From: an uncultured Luteimonas sp.
GTDB lineage: Bacteria > Pseudomonadota > Gammaproteobacteria > Xanthomonadales > Xanthomonadaceae
DNA length: 64,000 nt
Direction: 5' to 3'
Assembly: GCA_938008415.1 (NCBI GenBank)
Contig: CALLKI010000009.1
Location: 1-64,000 of the forward strand
Translations under genes and position numbers: made by a program
Notes under the pieces: generated by a model
The model's database searches: none
Seen by the model: only the letters and a program-made list of their open reading frames with translations
What the model was told of the DNA's origin: nothing
In this document: positions 25,305-37,338 of the stretch, piece after piece
Position numbering within the stretch: position 1 is the first letter of the stretch
How the letters are laid out: each line of letters opens with the position of its first letter

Positions 25305-28300
25305 TCAATCGCTTTCGTGGCGCCAGTTGATCGAGCCGCGGCTTTCCAGCGTGCTCGTCTCGATCTCGACGTCGAAGCCCTTGCGCAGCAGGTACTTCAG
25401 CGCGATCACCTGCCCGGTGCCGAGCAGCGAGACGCCGAAGCTGACGTAGAGCCGCGGCGAGATCTGCTTGCCGATGCCGAGCACGCTGCCGCCCAGCGCG
25501 CGCGAGTGCATCACGCCCGCGTCGTCCAGGCCGAGGCTGCTGCCCAGCTGGCCTGCGAGCATGCTGCCGCCCGCGGCCAGCGCCGCGGCGGCCGCGTCGA
25601 GCTCGCGCCCCTGCTCGGCCGACAGGTTGGACACCGGGCGCCCGAGCGCCAGGTAGGCCAGTGCCTGCGAGCTGTCGCTGGCCGGGTCCGTCCACACCGT
25701 CGCGGTCAGCGACGAGGCACGGCCGGTGACGTCGATGCCGGCGGTGATGCCCTCGGCCTCGATCCGGCGGGTCGCGCGGATGTCGAGCAGCGGGTCGGAC
25801 ACCGGCTGGTTGTTGAACACGAGGTTGCCGCGCTCGATCCGGAGTTCCTGGCCGTAGGCCCTGTACTTGCCGCCGACCTCCAGCCGTCCCTGTGCGAGCA
25901 TCTCGCGCCCCGGCGTGGCGCGCACGCGCAGCTGGCCGCCGAGCGTGCCGTCGAGGCCGAAGCCGCGCAGGCGCACGTCGTCGCCCATCGCCAGGGTCAG
26001 GTCGAGCATCAGCCGCGTCGGGCCGCCGCGCTGCGGGTCCACCGGGTCGAGCACGACCACGTCCGGCGACGTGGACACGCCCTGGTCGAGGCGCTCCAGG
26101 TCCATCATCGCGCGGGTCACGGTCACCGTGCCGGCCACCTGCAGCGGCGCGCGCGCGGCATAGCGCACGGTGACGTCCGGGTTGGCGACCAGGTGCAGGT
26201 CACGGGTGTCCGACAGCAGCACGTCCTGGCCATGCAACCGCAGCACCAGCGGCGTGTCCTCGCCGTGCCAGTCGAGCGAGCCGTTGACCCACAGGTGGCC
26301 CTCCCCGGAACGCACCACGCCGGTGATGCGGCCGCTGCCGTCCGGCTGCGCCTCGAGCGCGATGTCGCCTTCCTCGAGCAGCAGCGCCAGCGATGGCAGT
26401 TCGGTGGAGAAGTCCGTCACCCGCGCGTGCCCGCCCAGCAGTGGCTGCGAGCGCGTGCCGCCCAGGGTGATGCGGCCATCAAGGCGGCCGCCGGGCTCGA
26501 CGATGTCCGGCGAGAACAGCTCCACCCAGGTCAGGTCGCCGGTGTTCGCCGCGATCTCGCCGTCGAGCGGCGAGTACGCATCCCAGCCGGTGGCGAAGCG
26601 CGCGTCGATGCGGCCGTCGCCGTTGAAATGCGCGCCGAGGGTGGCGTTGATGCGGTTCCGGGCGAATTGCGCCTGCAGGTGCAGGTCGCGGTAGCCGATC
26701 ACGTCGCGGCGGGAGCGCTCGCTGTTGCGCATGCCGCCCTCGGCCGAGTCGAGCGTGAAATGGCCCTGCCACGCGTTGCCCGCCGGACGCAGCTGCCCTT
26801 CCAGGTCCACCGTGCCATGCAGCGCCCAGCGGCGCCCGCCCTCGCGCTCCGGCAGGTACGGCGCGAGCAGCGACAGCGGCAGGCCGCGGCCGTCCACCGA
26901 CACGCCCTCGCGCGGCCAGTCGGCGGCGACGCACAGGCCGTCGCTGCCGCCCTCGGCGACCAGGCAGCTGCGCGTGAGCGTGAAACGGCTGCCAGACTGC
27001 GTGAAGCGCGCCGGCGCCTCCAGCCGCCAGGCCTGCTTCTGCCGGATCGCAAGGCGCAGGCCTTCCACCTCGCCCTGCCAGCCGGCCGCTGCGCGGTTGG
27101 CGCTGCCGCGCAGCGCCAGCGTGCCGAGGCCTTCGCTGCGCGCGCTGGCCTCGAGCTGCAGGCGTTCCACCGCGCCGCGCGCGTCCACGCGCAGCGCGTC
27201 GAGCGCGAGGCCCGCCTCCACGCCCCGGGCCTCGAGCGTGAGCGCGCCATTGCCGGCGCGCCACGGCAGGCGGCCCTGCACGTGCAGCGCGTCGGCGCGG
27301 TAGCCGGACCAGCGCAGGCCGCTGCCGGACAGGTCCGCATCCACGTCCGGCGCGTTGCGCGCGCCGCGCAGCGCCAGCGTACCGCGCAGGGTGCCGGCGC
27401 CGTCGGGCAGCAGGTCGGACAGCTCGAGCGGCGAAAAGCGCGCGTCCAGTTCGACCCGGTCGGTGGCCGCGCCCTTCGCGTCGAGGCGGCTGCCGCCGAG
27501 TGTGAGCGCCACCTCGCCGGCGTAGTCGGTGCGCGTGCCGCCCTTCGCCGGGCCGTGCACCGTCAGGGAGGCGCGCCCGCCGAGCGGGCGCCCGCGCAGC
27601 GTGCCACCGAGTTCCGGCGCATCCACCTCGATGTCGAGCCCGCCGTCCTCGCGCGTGCGGCCGCTGGTGGCGACCTTGCCGCGCACCGCACCGTTCCAGC
27701 CCGGCGCGAAATAGCCCGGGTCGAACCCGGCCAGCACCGCGTCCACGTTCCACCCCGGCGCCGGCGACCAGCCGATGCTGCCGGTGGCATCGAGCGTGCC
27801 GGTCGGCATCTCCACGTGCGCGCGGCTGAGCACCATCCGGCCCTCGTCGCCGCGCCCGTCGAAATCCACCGTGGCCTGCTGGCCGTCGCGCGAAAGCGTG
27901 GCCTTTCCGATCGCGGCCCATGCCGCGGTGCGTCCGGCGATGCCGAAGTCGGCGTCCACGCCGATCGCCGGCGAAGCCCCGTCGCCGCCGGCGAACGACA
28001 GCCCGCGCGCGTTGATCGCGAAGCGGAAGCGGGCGTCGGCCGGGTCGGTGAAGTCGCCGCGTCCCCTGGCGGCCACGCGCCCGCCAAAGGCATCCACAAC
28101 CAGCCGTTCGACCTCGAGCATCTGGTCCTCCAGCCGCAGCCTCGACGGCTGCAGGACCGCGTGCAGGCCGCCCTGGCGCAGTTCGCCGCGCGCCTCCATC
28201 GCGCCGCCGGCGCCATCCACGTGCAGCGAGAACGCCAGCGGCGTGCCTGGTTCGCCGCTGCCCGCGAGCAGCCCGGGATCGAGCTCGTCGGAAGACGCAT

Positions 28301-29225
28301 CCAGCGTCCAGCGCGGCGACTCGCGGCCGCCGCGCAGGACCAGGCTCGCGCGCACCGGCGCGGGGGCATGCCCCGCCAGCGCCACGTCCAGTGAATCGGC
28401 ATTGCCGCGCGCGACGAGGCCCAGCCGCGGCCGCGTCCGCCCGGGAGGCGCGGGCATCAGCGCGCTGATGGCCAGGTCGATGCGGTAGCCGTCGCGCGGG
28501 GCGTAGTCGCCGTGCACGCGGAAGGTGCCGCGGTCGCTGGCGACGGCCAGGTTCTCCACGTGCACCCGGCCGTCGCGGGCATCGAAGCCGCCGCGCACGC
28601 TGGCGATGTCGATCACGGGTTCGCCCGCACGCGTGATGCGCAGGCCGTCGACGCGGATGTCGTCCGCCTCCAGCGCGATCGGCAATGCGATGTCGGGCAG
28701 CGACTCCGGCCAGCGCGGCAGCTCGAACGGTTCGTCCGACACCGGCAGGTCGAGCGTGGCGCCTTCCACCTCCATCGCGTCCAGGCGCAGGCGGCGGCCG
28801 ATGAGCGGTGTGATCTCGGGGACGAGCAGGATCCGCCGCGCGGTGAACGCCAGCACCGTCGGCCGCCCGCAGCGGCCGTAGGGGACCGGCTTGCCGTCCA
28901 CGTCGGGACAGCCGCGCTGCACGTAGCGCACGTCGTGCATCACCAGCGGGCCGGACACCGGGCCTTCCGCCTTCGACCAGGACAGTTCGGTGCCTTCCGG
29001 CAGCAGCGCGACGATCCGCGCGAGCAGGAAGTCGCGGCCGCCGAACGTGGCCAGCAGCCAGTACAGGAACACCGCGACCAGCAGCGCCAGCGCCACAGTC
29101 GCCAATGCGCTGCGGATGGCAAGCACGCGCATCCGCCGGCGACGGCGCTCGCGCAGTTCCGCGATGCGCGCCTCGCGCTCCCCGGGGCTGATGTCGTCGG
29201 GCCGCTGGCGCAGTCCGGATGCCAT
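25305..29225 (-). CDS. tamB: TamB, translocation and assembly module inner-membrane protein
   Basis: The 1306-aa protein has a single N-terminal membrane anchor (about residues 35-60, ALATVALALLVAVFLYWLLATF) followed by a very long repetitive beta-rich region. It ends in the conserved TamB (DUF490) domain: LGGSVLGIGKQISPRLYVSFGVSLLGTGQVIALKYLLRKGFDVEIETS. TamB spans the periplasm and works with TamA; current work on the AsmA-like group favours phospholipid transport to the outer membrane. Size is close to E. coli TamB. The ATG lies one base after the tamA stop, so the two are translationally coupled. Confidence 0.95.
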   Translation of the reverse strand: MASGLRQRPDDISPGEREARIAELRERRRRRMRVLAIRSALATVALALLVAVFLYWLLATFGGRDFLLARIVALLPEGTELSWSKAEGPVSGPLVMHDVRYVQRGCPDVDGKPVPYGRCGRPTVLAFTARRILLVPEITPLIGRRLRLDAMEVEGATLDLPVSDEPFELPRWPESLPDIALPIALEADDIRVDGLRITRAGEPVIDIASVRGGFDARDGRVHVENLAVASDRGTFRVHGDYAPRDGYRIDLAISALMPAPPGRTRPRLGLVARGNADSLDVALAGHAPAPVRASLVLRGGRESPRWTLDASSDELDPGLLAGSGEPGTPLAFSLHVDGAGGAMEARGELRQGGLHAVLQPSRLRLEDQMLEVERLVVDAFGGRVAARGRGDFTDPADARFRFAINARGLSFAGGDGASPAIGVDADFGIAGRTAAWAAIGKATLSRDGQQATVDFDGRGDEGRMVLSRAHVEMPTGTLDATGSIGWSPAPGWNVDAVLAGFDPGYFAPGWNGAVRGKVATSGRTREDGGLDIEVDAPELGGTLRGRPLGGRASLTVHGPAKGGTRTDYAGEVALTLGGSRLDAKGAATDRVELDARFSPLELSDLLPDGAGTLRGTLALRGARNAPDVDADLSGSGLRWSGYRADALHVQGRLPWRAGNGALTLEARGVEAGLALDALRVDARGAVERLQLEASARSEGLGTLALRGSANRAAAGWQGEVEGLRLAIRQKQAWRLEAPARFTQSGSRFTLTRSCLVAEGGSDGLCVAADWPREGVSVDGRGLPLSLLAPYLPEREGGRRWALHGTVDLEGQLRPAGNAWQGHFTLDSAEGGMRNSERSRRDVIGYRDLHLQAQFARNRINATLGAHFNGDGRIDARFATGWDAYSPLDGEIAANTGDLTWVELFSPDIVEPGGRLDGRITLGGTRSQPLLGGHARVTDFSTELPSLALLLEEGDIALEAQPDGSGRITGVVRSGEGHLWVNGSLDWHGEDTPLVLRLHGQDVLLSDTRDLHLVANPDVTVRYAARAPLQVAGTVTVTRAMMDLERLDQGVSTSPDVVVLDPVDPQRGGPTRLMLDLTLAMGDDVRLRGFGLDGTLGGQLRVRATPGREMLAQGRLEVGGKYRAYGQELRIERGNLVFNNQPVSDPLLDIRATRRIEAEGITAGIDVTGRASSLTATVWTDPASDSSQALAYLALGRPVSNLSAEQGRELDAAAAALAAGGSMLAGQLGSSLGLDDAGVMHSRALGGSVLGIGKQISPRLYVSFGVSLLGTGQVIALKYLLRKGFDVEIETSTLESRGSINWRHESD

Positions 29226-29226
29226 G

Positions 29227-31116
29227 TCAGAACTCCATGCCGATGCTCAGGCCCACCGTGAACGGCGAGTCCGGATCGTCCAGGCCGCGCGCGATGTCGA
29301 GCCGCAACGGCCCCACCGGGGACTTCCAGCGCACGCCGGCGCCGACGCCGGTATGCCAGTCGGGGCGGCGGCCGTCGAACGCGCTGCCGGTGTCCACGAA
29401 CACCGCCGCGCCCCAGTCGCCGAGGAAGTAGCGCTCGTACTCGACGCTCGCGGTCAGCACGTTCTTCGCACCCACGGAATAGGTGCCGCCGCCGGTCTGC
29501 ACCCGCGGCCCGACCTCGCGCCACTCGTAGCCGCGGATGCTGCGGTCGCCGCCGGCGTAGAAGCGCAGGCTCGGCGGCATGTCCACCAGCTCGTTGGTGA
29601 AGGTGTAGCCGGCCTCGCCGCGCACGATCAGGCGGCTGTCCTCGCCGATGCCCATGAACCAGGAGGCACGGAGATGCGCCTGCACGAAATGCGCCTCCGA
29701 GCCTGCGCCCCCGACGCCACCGCGCAGGGTGAGCGAGCCGGCGTAGCCGTCGCGCGGGAAGACGCGGTCGTCCACGTCCATGTATTCGGCGCGGATCGAG
29801 GGGAAGGTGAAGCTGGCGTAGCGGTACTGCGGCTGTTCCGGCGTGGCCCCGTTGTCCTCGGGCACGTAGGCCCAGCGTTCGCGGAGCGCGTGCAGCGAGG
29901 CCACCAGGTTCAGCTGGTCGTTGTACTGTCCATTGCGGCTGCCCACCAGTTCCAGCCGCCGGGTGTCGATGTAGACGGTCTGCTCGTCGTAGGCCTGCAG
30001 GCTGATGGTGTACCAGCCGTCGCGCCAGGCGAATGCCGGGATGCGGTACTGCAGGGTGAGCGTCTTGCGCTTCTGCGCGTAGTCCAGGTGCGCCAGCGCC
30101 TTGTGCCCGCGGCTGTTCACGTAGCGGCGCTCCACGCCCATGCGGATACCCGCGCCGCTGTCGGTGCCGTAGCTCACGCCGGCGGTGTAGATGCTGCGCT
30201 TTGCAGGCGTCAGCGTGACCTCGACCGGGATGCGCCGGCTGCCGTCGGGCATGGTGACCGCCTCGTCGCGCCTGGGCTCGATGTCGATCGAGCCGAAGTA
30301 GTCCAGCCGCGTCAGCGAGGTGCGCAGGCGGTCGAGTCGGCCCTGGTGGTAGTAGTCGCCCTCTTCCCAGTACACCAGCCGCCCGAGGATGTCCGGGCGG
30401 ATGATCTGCCGGGTCTGTTCGATCCGGGTCGGGCCCATGTCGTAGCGCCTGCCGCTGTCCCAGACCAGGTCGATGTCGGCGGCGTAGTCGGCGCGGGTCA
30501 CCTCCACCCGGTGCGAGACGAAGTCGGCGTCGAAGTAGCCGCGCTCGGTCAGGCGGCGGCTGATGCGGGTCTTGCTGGCCTCGTAGTCGGCATGGTTGAA
30601 GATCGAGCCCGGGCCGGGCAGGAAATCGTCCAGGTCCTGCTGCAGGTAGCGGTCGCGGCTGCCCTCGCCGATGATCGCGATGTCGGCGTTGCGCACGCGC
30701 ACCGGCTTGCCGGGATCGACCCGGATGGTGACCTTCAGCTCGCCCCCGCCATCGCCGCGGCGGGCGGCGGGCGCATCCCCGTCGCCGTCCCCGGGCGCCG
30801 CGGCGCGCTCCTCCCCCACCACCACGGCCGGGCCATCGCCACGCCGGCGCTCGACCACGATCGTCGGCGAGTAGAACCCGAACGGCTCCAGCGCCTCGCG
30901 GGTCTCGGCCTCGGCCTCGCGCAGCATGTAGCTGAGCCGGCGCCAGTTCACGTCCTTGCCGATCGCGTCCGCCAGCGACAGCGAGACGCGCACGTTCTCG
31001 GTCATCTCCTCGTCGAGGCCGACGATCTCGACCTTGCCCACGACCACCGCGCCCGCCGTCCCGGCCGTGGACAGCAGGAGCACGGCGGCGGCGATCGGAA
31101 GGCCACGGGTGCGCAT
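29227..31116 (-). CDS. tamA: TamA, Omp85-family outer-membrane protein
   Basis: The 629-aa protein has a signal peptide (MRTRGLPIAAAVLLLSTAGTAGA), POTRA repeats in its first half (e.g. VVVGKVEIVGLDEEMTENVRVSL and VRVRNADIAIIGEGSRDRYLQ), and a C-terminal Omp85 barrel ending in the typical GLSIGMEF. The barrel has the conserved loop motif RSIRGYEW near residue 530. TamA partners TamB in outer-membrane biogenesis. It is longer than E. coli TamA, partly through a Gly/Ala/Asp-rich linker between the first POTRA domains (about residues 93-125). ATG 31116 follows a -10-like hexamer directly. Confidence 0.95.
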   Translation of the reverse strand: MRTRGLPIAAAVLLLSTAGTAGAVVVGKVEIVGLDEEMTENVRVSLSLADAIGKDVNWRRLSYMLREAEAETREALEPFGFYSPTIVVERRRGDGPAVVVGEERAAAPGDGDGDAPAARRGDGGGELKVTIRVDPGKPVRVRNADIAIIGEGSRDRYLQQDLDDFLPGPGSIFNHADYEASKTRISRRLTERGYFDADFVSHRVEVTRADYAADIDLVWDSGRRYDMGPTRIEQTRQIIRPDILGRLVYWEEGDYYHQGRLDRLRTSLTRLDYFGSIDIEPRRDEAVTMPDGSRRIPVEVTLTPAKRSIYTAGVSYGTDSGAGIRMGVERRYVNSRGHKALAHLDYAQKRKTLTLQYRIPAFAWRDGWYTISLQAYDEQTVYIDTRRLELVGSRNGQYNDQLNLVASLHALRERWAYVPEDNGATPEQPQYRYASFTFPSIRAEYMDVDDRVFPRDGYAGSLTLRGGVGGAGSEAHFVQAHLRASWFMGIGEDSRLIVRGEAGYTFTNELVDMPPSLRFYAGGDRSIRGYEWREVGPRVQTGGGTYSVGAKNVLTASVEYERYFLGDWGAAVFVDTGSAFDGRRPDWHTGVGAGVRWKSPVGPLRLDIARGLDDPDSPFTVGLSIGMEF

Positions 31117-31445
31117 TGGCGCAGGATACCCAAGCAGGGTCAAAAAACGTTGAACGGATCCCCGTGCAAACGATACAGGGTCCGCGCGCCGTTGCGACCC
31201 GCGCATCCACGGCGCCCTCCCCCGCGATGCGGGGGAGGATCGGGGTGGGGCAACTGCGTCGTGACGGCGGATCACTCCGCGCGGGTGTTGCCGCCCCCTC
31301 CCGGCTCCCACCGCCCCCGGGGGAGGAATCCGGTGGCGCACGCGGCGGAGATGGTTGCCCCACACCCGGGGGCGGGCAACGGAGAAACCCCCTCCCCCGC
31401 AAGCGGGAAGGGCCGGGAGGAGAAGGCCGCCCCTCGCGCCGCGGC
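31117..31445. repeat. palindrome-rich gap between glyS and tamA
   Basis: This 329-base gap has no gene. It holds a perfect palindrome of the dispersed family, CCTCCCCCGC (31216-31225), GAT, GCGGGGGAGG (31229-31238), and a diverged copy at 31391-31412. Between them C- and G-rich fragments repeat loosely. The copies may also end glyS transcription. Confidence 0.65.
31123..31128 (-). promoter_or_regulatory. -10-like hexamer of tamA (leaderless start)
   Basis: On the minus strand TATCCT ends 6 bases before the tamA ATG, with no Shine-Dalgarno sequence. It matches four of six -10 positions. Confidence 0.35.
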
Positions 31446-33623
31446 TCAGGCCGAGAGGTGCTCGATCGCGGCGACGCTGCCCAGGCGGTCGGCCAGGCGG
31501 CGCAGCAGGGCCAGGCGGTTGCGGCGCAGGTCCGGGTCCTCGGCGTTGACCATCACCGCGTCGAAGAAGGCATCCACCTGCGGGCGCAGCGCCGCCAGCC
31601 GGGTCAGCACCGACACGTAGTCGCGCCGCTGCAGTGCTGCAGCGGTGTCGGCCCGCGCCGCCTCCACCGCCTCGGCCAGGGCGGCCTCGGCCGGCTCCTT
31701 CAGCAGCGCCGGGTCCTCGGCGTCCGGGATGTCGCCTCCGGCCTTCTTCAGGATGTTGAGGATGCGCTTGTTGGCCGCGGCCAGCGCCTCGGCTTCCGGC
31801 AGCCGGGCGAAGGTGCCGATGGCATCGAGGCGGCGGTCGAAGTCGTACAGCGAGGCCGGCTTCAGCGCGGCCACGGCGTTGAAGTGCGTGGCCGGCACGC
31901 CCCTGTCGGCGTAGTAGCCGCGCAGGCGGTCGAGGATGAAGTCGTAAAGCTCGCCAACGGCCGGGGTGGAATCGCCATCGCGCAATGCAACCGCGTCCTC
32001 CAGTGTCTTCCTCGCCGCAACGGCCTCTTTGTCGCTCTTGGCCTCTGCAAGCGCTTTCTCTGCTGCAACGGCGCAGGCGGAAAGCGCCGCTCGCCAGGCC
32101 TGCGACAGCAGGTCCGGCAGGCCCAGGTCCAGTCCGGACTCGATCACCGTACGCGCCAGCCCCAGCGCGGCGCGGCGCAGCGCGAACGGGTCCTTGTTGC
32201 CGGTGGGCTTGAGGCCCGCGGCGAAGCCGCCGGCGAGGGTGTCCAGGCGCTCGGCGATGGCCAGCACCTTGCCCACGGGCGAGGCGGCGATGCCGTCGCC
32301 GGCGAAGCGCGGCATGTAGGCCTCGTCGATCGCGACCGCCACCTCCTCCGGCTCGCCCGCCGCGCGCGCATAGTAGCGGCCGGCGATGCCCTGCAATTCC
32401 GGGAACTCGTTGACCAGGCGGCTCTGCAGGTCGTTCTTGGACAGTTCGGCCGCGCGCCGCGCCAGCGCCGGATCCACGCCGGCCTGCGCGGCGATGGCCT
32501 GGGCCAGAGCGGCCACGCGCGCGACCTTGTCGGCCAGCGTGCCCAGCTTCGCCTGGTAGGTCACGTCCGCGAGGCCCTCGCCCATCGCCACGAGGCCCTG
32601 CCGGAGGTCCTCCTCGTAGAAGAAGCGGGCATCGGCGAAGCGCGGCCGGATCACGCGCTCGTAGCCCTTGCGGATCTCGCCGTCGTCCTTCGGGTCGATG
32701 TTGGCGATGCCGACGAAGCGCGAGGTCAGGCGGCCGGCCTCGTCCAGCACCGGGAAGAACTTCTGGTTGGCCTCCATCGTGGCCACCAGCGCCTCCTGCG
32801 GCACCGCGAGGTATTCGGCCTCGAACGCGCACAGCACCGCCTTCGGCCATTCGACCAGGCAGTTGACCTGCTCGAGGTTGTCCGGGTCGATGCGCGCGCT
32901 GCCGCCCGCGGCCGACGCGGCGGCGTTGACTTCGTCGACGATGCGCCGGCGGCGCTCGTCCGGGTCCACCAGCACCTTCGCGCCGCGCAGCGAATCGACG
33001 TAGTCGTCCGGCGTGGAGAGCCACACCGGCTGCCCGTGCAGGAAACGGTGGCCGCGGCTCATGCGGTCGGCGCGCACGCCGAACACCTCGCCCTCGACCA
33101 CGTCGCGGCCGAGCAGCATGACCAGCCACAGCACCGGGCGCGCGAAGGCGTGGTCATGGTCGCCCCAGCGCATCGGCTTGGGGATCGGCATGGCGGCCAC
33201 GGCCTCGCGCACGATCTCCGGCAGCAGTTCGGCGGTGGCGGCGCCCGGCTTCACCGAGCGGTGGACGAAGCGCTCGCCCCTGGCGTCGGTAGTGCGTTCC
33301 AGCCGCGTCCAGTCCACGCCGGCCTTGGCGGCGAACCCCTCCAGCGCCTTCGTCGGCCGGCCGTCGGCGTCCAGCGCGATGTTGAGGTACGGGCCGGGCA
33401 CCTCGCTGCGCTGCTCCGGCTGGCGCACGGCCACGCCCGGCAGCAGCACCGCCAGCCGGCGCGGCGTGTACAGCGGCTTCGCCCCGCCGCGCTCGACCGC
33501 GATGCCACGCTTCCCGAGCGCGGCCAGCACGCCATCGAAGAACGCCTGCGCCAGCCCGGGCAGGGCCTTGACCGGCAATTCCTCGGTGCCCAGTTCGATC
33601 AGCAGGGGAAGTTGTTCGCTCAT
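31446..33623 (-). CDS. glyS: glycyl-tRNA synthetase beta subunit
   Basis: GlyS is the tRNA-binding subunit of the heterotetrameric bacterial glycyl-tRNA synthetase. The 725-aa protein begins LPLLIELGTEELPVKALPGLAQAF, the family's signature start, and shows RADRMSRGHRF, TMEANQKFFPV and the HD-domain region TYQAKLGTLADKVARV, followed by the C-terminal anticodon-binding helices. It is slightly longer than the E. coli subunit (689 aa). glyQ lies 115 bases upstream in the same direction; the gap holds two palindromes of the dispersed family. Confidence 0.97.
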   Translation of the reverse strand: MSEQLPLLIELGTEELPVKALPGLAQAFFDGVLAALGKRGIAVERGGAKPLYTPRRLAVLLPGVAVRQPEQRSEVPGPYLNIALDADGRPTKALEGFAAKAGVDWTRLERTTDARGERFVHRSVKPGAATAELLPEIVREAVAAMPIPKPMRWGDHDHAFARPVLWLVMLLGRDVVEGEVFGVRADRMSRGHRFLHGQPVWLSTPDDYVDSLRGAKVLVDPDERRRRIVDEVNAAASAAGGSARIDPDNLEQVNCLVEWPKAVLCAFEAEYLAVPQEALVATMEANQKFFPVLDEAGRLTSRFVGIANIDPKDDGEIRKGYERVIRPRFADARFFYEEDLRQGLVAMGEGLADVTYQAKLGTLADKVARVAALAQAIAAQAGVDPALARRAAELSKNDLQSRLVNEFPELQGIAGRYYARAAGEPEEVAVAIDEAYMPRFAGDGIAASPVGKVLAIAERLDTLAGGFAAGLKPTGNKDPFALRRAALGLARTVIESGLDLGLPDLLSQAWRAALSACAVAAEKALAEAKSDKEAVAARKTLEDAVALRDGDSTPAVGELYDFILDRLRGYYADRGVPATHFNAVAALKPASLYDFDRRLDAIGTFARLPEAEALAAANKRILNILKKAGGDIPDAEDPALLKEPAEAALAEAVEAARADTAAALQRRDYVSVLTRLAALRPQVDAFFDAVMVNAEDPDLRRNRLALLRRLADRLGSVAAIEHLSA

Positions 33624-33647
33624 TCGCAGGAAACCTTGTGTTGTCTC

Positions 33648-33734
33648 CCCTCCCCCGACCGCGGGGAGGGCTCGGGTGGGGGCGGCCCGCCCCCTTCCGC
33701 CCTTCGGGCACCTTCCCCCGCAAGCGGGGGAAGG
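33648..33734. repeat. two dispersed palindromes between glyQ and glyS
   Basis: One copy pairs CCCTCCCC (33648-33655) with GGGGAGGG (33663-33670). The second is a perfect 11-bp arm pair, CCTTCCCCCGC (33711-33721), AA, GCGGGGGAAGG (33724-33734), starting 4 bases after the glyQ stop codon. Inside what should be one operon they could tune the ratio of the two subunits. Confidence 0.7.
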
Positions 33735-33738
33735 AACG

Positions 33739-34647
<909 letters not shown>

Positions 34648-34686
34648 CGGGAGGTCTCGTTTTCCGGGGCTTTCGGCGGGCGCGCT

Positions 34687-34692
34687 AGTATA
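34687..34692 (-). promoter_or_regulatory. -10 element of glyQ
   Basis: TATACT on the minus strand (five of six consensus positions) is placed for a leader of about 33 bases before glyQ. The surrounding GCTAGTATAGC is near-palindromic, so a TAGTAT reads toward the divergent ATPase gene as well. No clear -35 element. Confidence 0.4.
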
Positions 34693-34735
34693 GCGGCGCA
34701 CCCCCCGAGCCCCTGTCCGGAGCGCAAGGACCGAT

Positions 34736-36532
<1,797 letters not shown>

Positions 36533-36562
36533 GGACACGATTGCACGGCGCGCAGGCGCTGC

Positions 36563-36568
36563 CACAAT
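36563..36568 (+). promoter_or_regulatory. -10-like hexamer before glutamine amidotransferase
   Basis: CACAAT (four of six positions) ends 7 bases before ATG 36576; no Shine-Dalgarno sequence. It fits the leaderless pattern seen elsewhere in this window. Confidence 0.35.
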
Positions 36569-36575
36569 CCGCGGC

Positions 36576-37287
36576 ATGCGCGCGCCCTTCCTGATCATCG
36601 AGACCGGCCGCCCGGTGGCACCGATGCGCCGCCACGGCGGCTTCCCGCACTGGATCCGCGTCGCCGCCGGGCTGGCGGCGCACGAGGTCCGCGTCGCCGA
36701 CGCCGGACCCGCGCCGTTTCGCCGGCGTGCTGGTCACCGGCTCGGCGGCGATGGTCACCGACCGCCACGACTGGAGCGAGCGCAGCGCGGAGTGGCTGCG
36801 CGAGGCCGCCGGGCATGGCGTGCCGCTGTTCGGCATCTGCTACGGCCACCAGCTGCTCGCGCACGCGCTCGGCGGCGAGGTCGGCGACAACCCGCGCGGC
36901 CGCGAAATGGGCACGGCCTGGATCGAGCCGACGCCGGAGGCAGCGCGCGACCCGCTGTTTTCCGGCCTGCCGGAGCGCTTCCCGGCGCAGACCACGCACC
37001 TGCAGAGCGTGCTGAGGCTGCCGCAAGGCGCCACCGTGCTCGCCCGCAATGACCACGACCCGCACCACGCCTTCCGCTGGAAGGACCACGTCTGGGGCGT
37101 GCAGTTCCACCCCGAGTTCGGCACCGTGCACATGCGCGGCTACATCCGCGCCCGCGCCGGGGCGCTGGCGCGCGAGGGCACCTGCCCGCGGGCGCTGGCG
37201 GCCTCGGTCTCCGCGGCGCCCCACGCGCGCCGGGTGCTGCGCCGGTTCGTGCGCATCGCCCGTTCCGTCGCCGCCGGCGTGCGGTAG
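36576..37287 (+). pseudogene. class I glutamine amidotransferase with a frameshift
   Basis: Two frames together make one GMP-synthase-like glutamine amidotransferase. The first (from ATG 36576) gives MRAPFLIIETGRPVAPMRRHGGFPHWIRVAAGL and reads sensibly to about base 36700. The second, entered around 36700-36720, continues FAGVLVTGSAAMVTDRHDWSE, the catalytic Cys in FGICYGHQ (Cys codon 36838-36840) and the His/Glu pair in GVQFHPEF. Going from one frame to the other needs one extra base removed or two missing bases restored. The downstream frame has a GTG at 36727 but would then lack the first strand. Codon use stays host-like on both sides, so the break is recent, programmed, or a sequencing error. 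Substrate is unknown. Confidence 0.7.
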
Positions 37288-37338
37288 GATGGCCGCAGCC
37301 CGGCGGTCGCCGCGGCATGGAAATCCCGGGGGAGAGAC

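Noticed and set aside
24993..28394. Very long plus-strand open frame opposite tamB
   Set aside because: It is an antisense shadow of tamB; composition is Arg/Ala/His-rich and shows no domain, and tamB's conserved C-terminus lies in the other strand.
31201..31420. CRISPR-like repeats in the glyS-tamA gap
   Set aside because: The repeats are palindromic, unevenly spaced and lack spacers of constant length.
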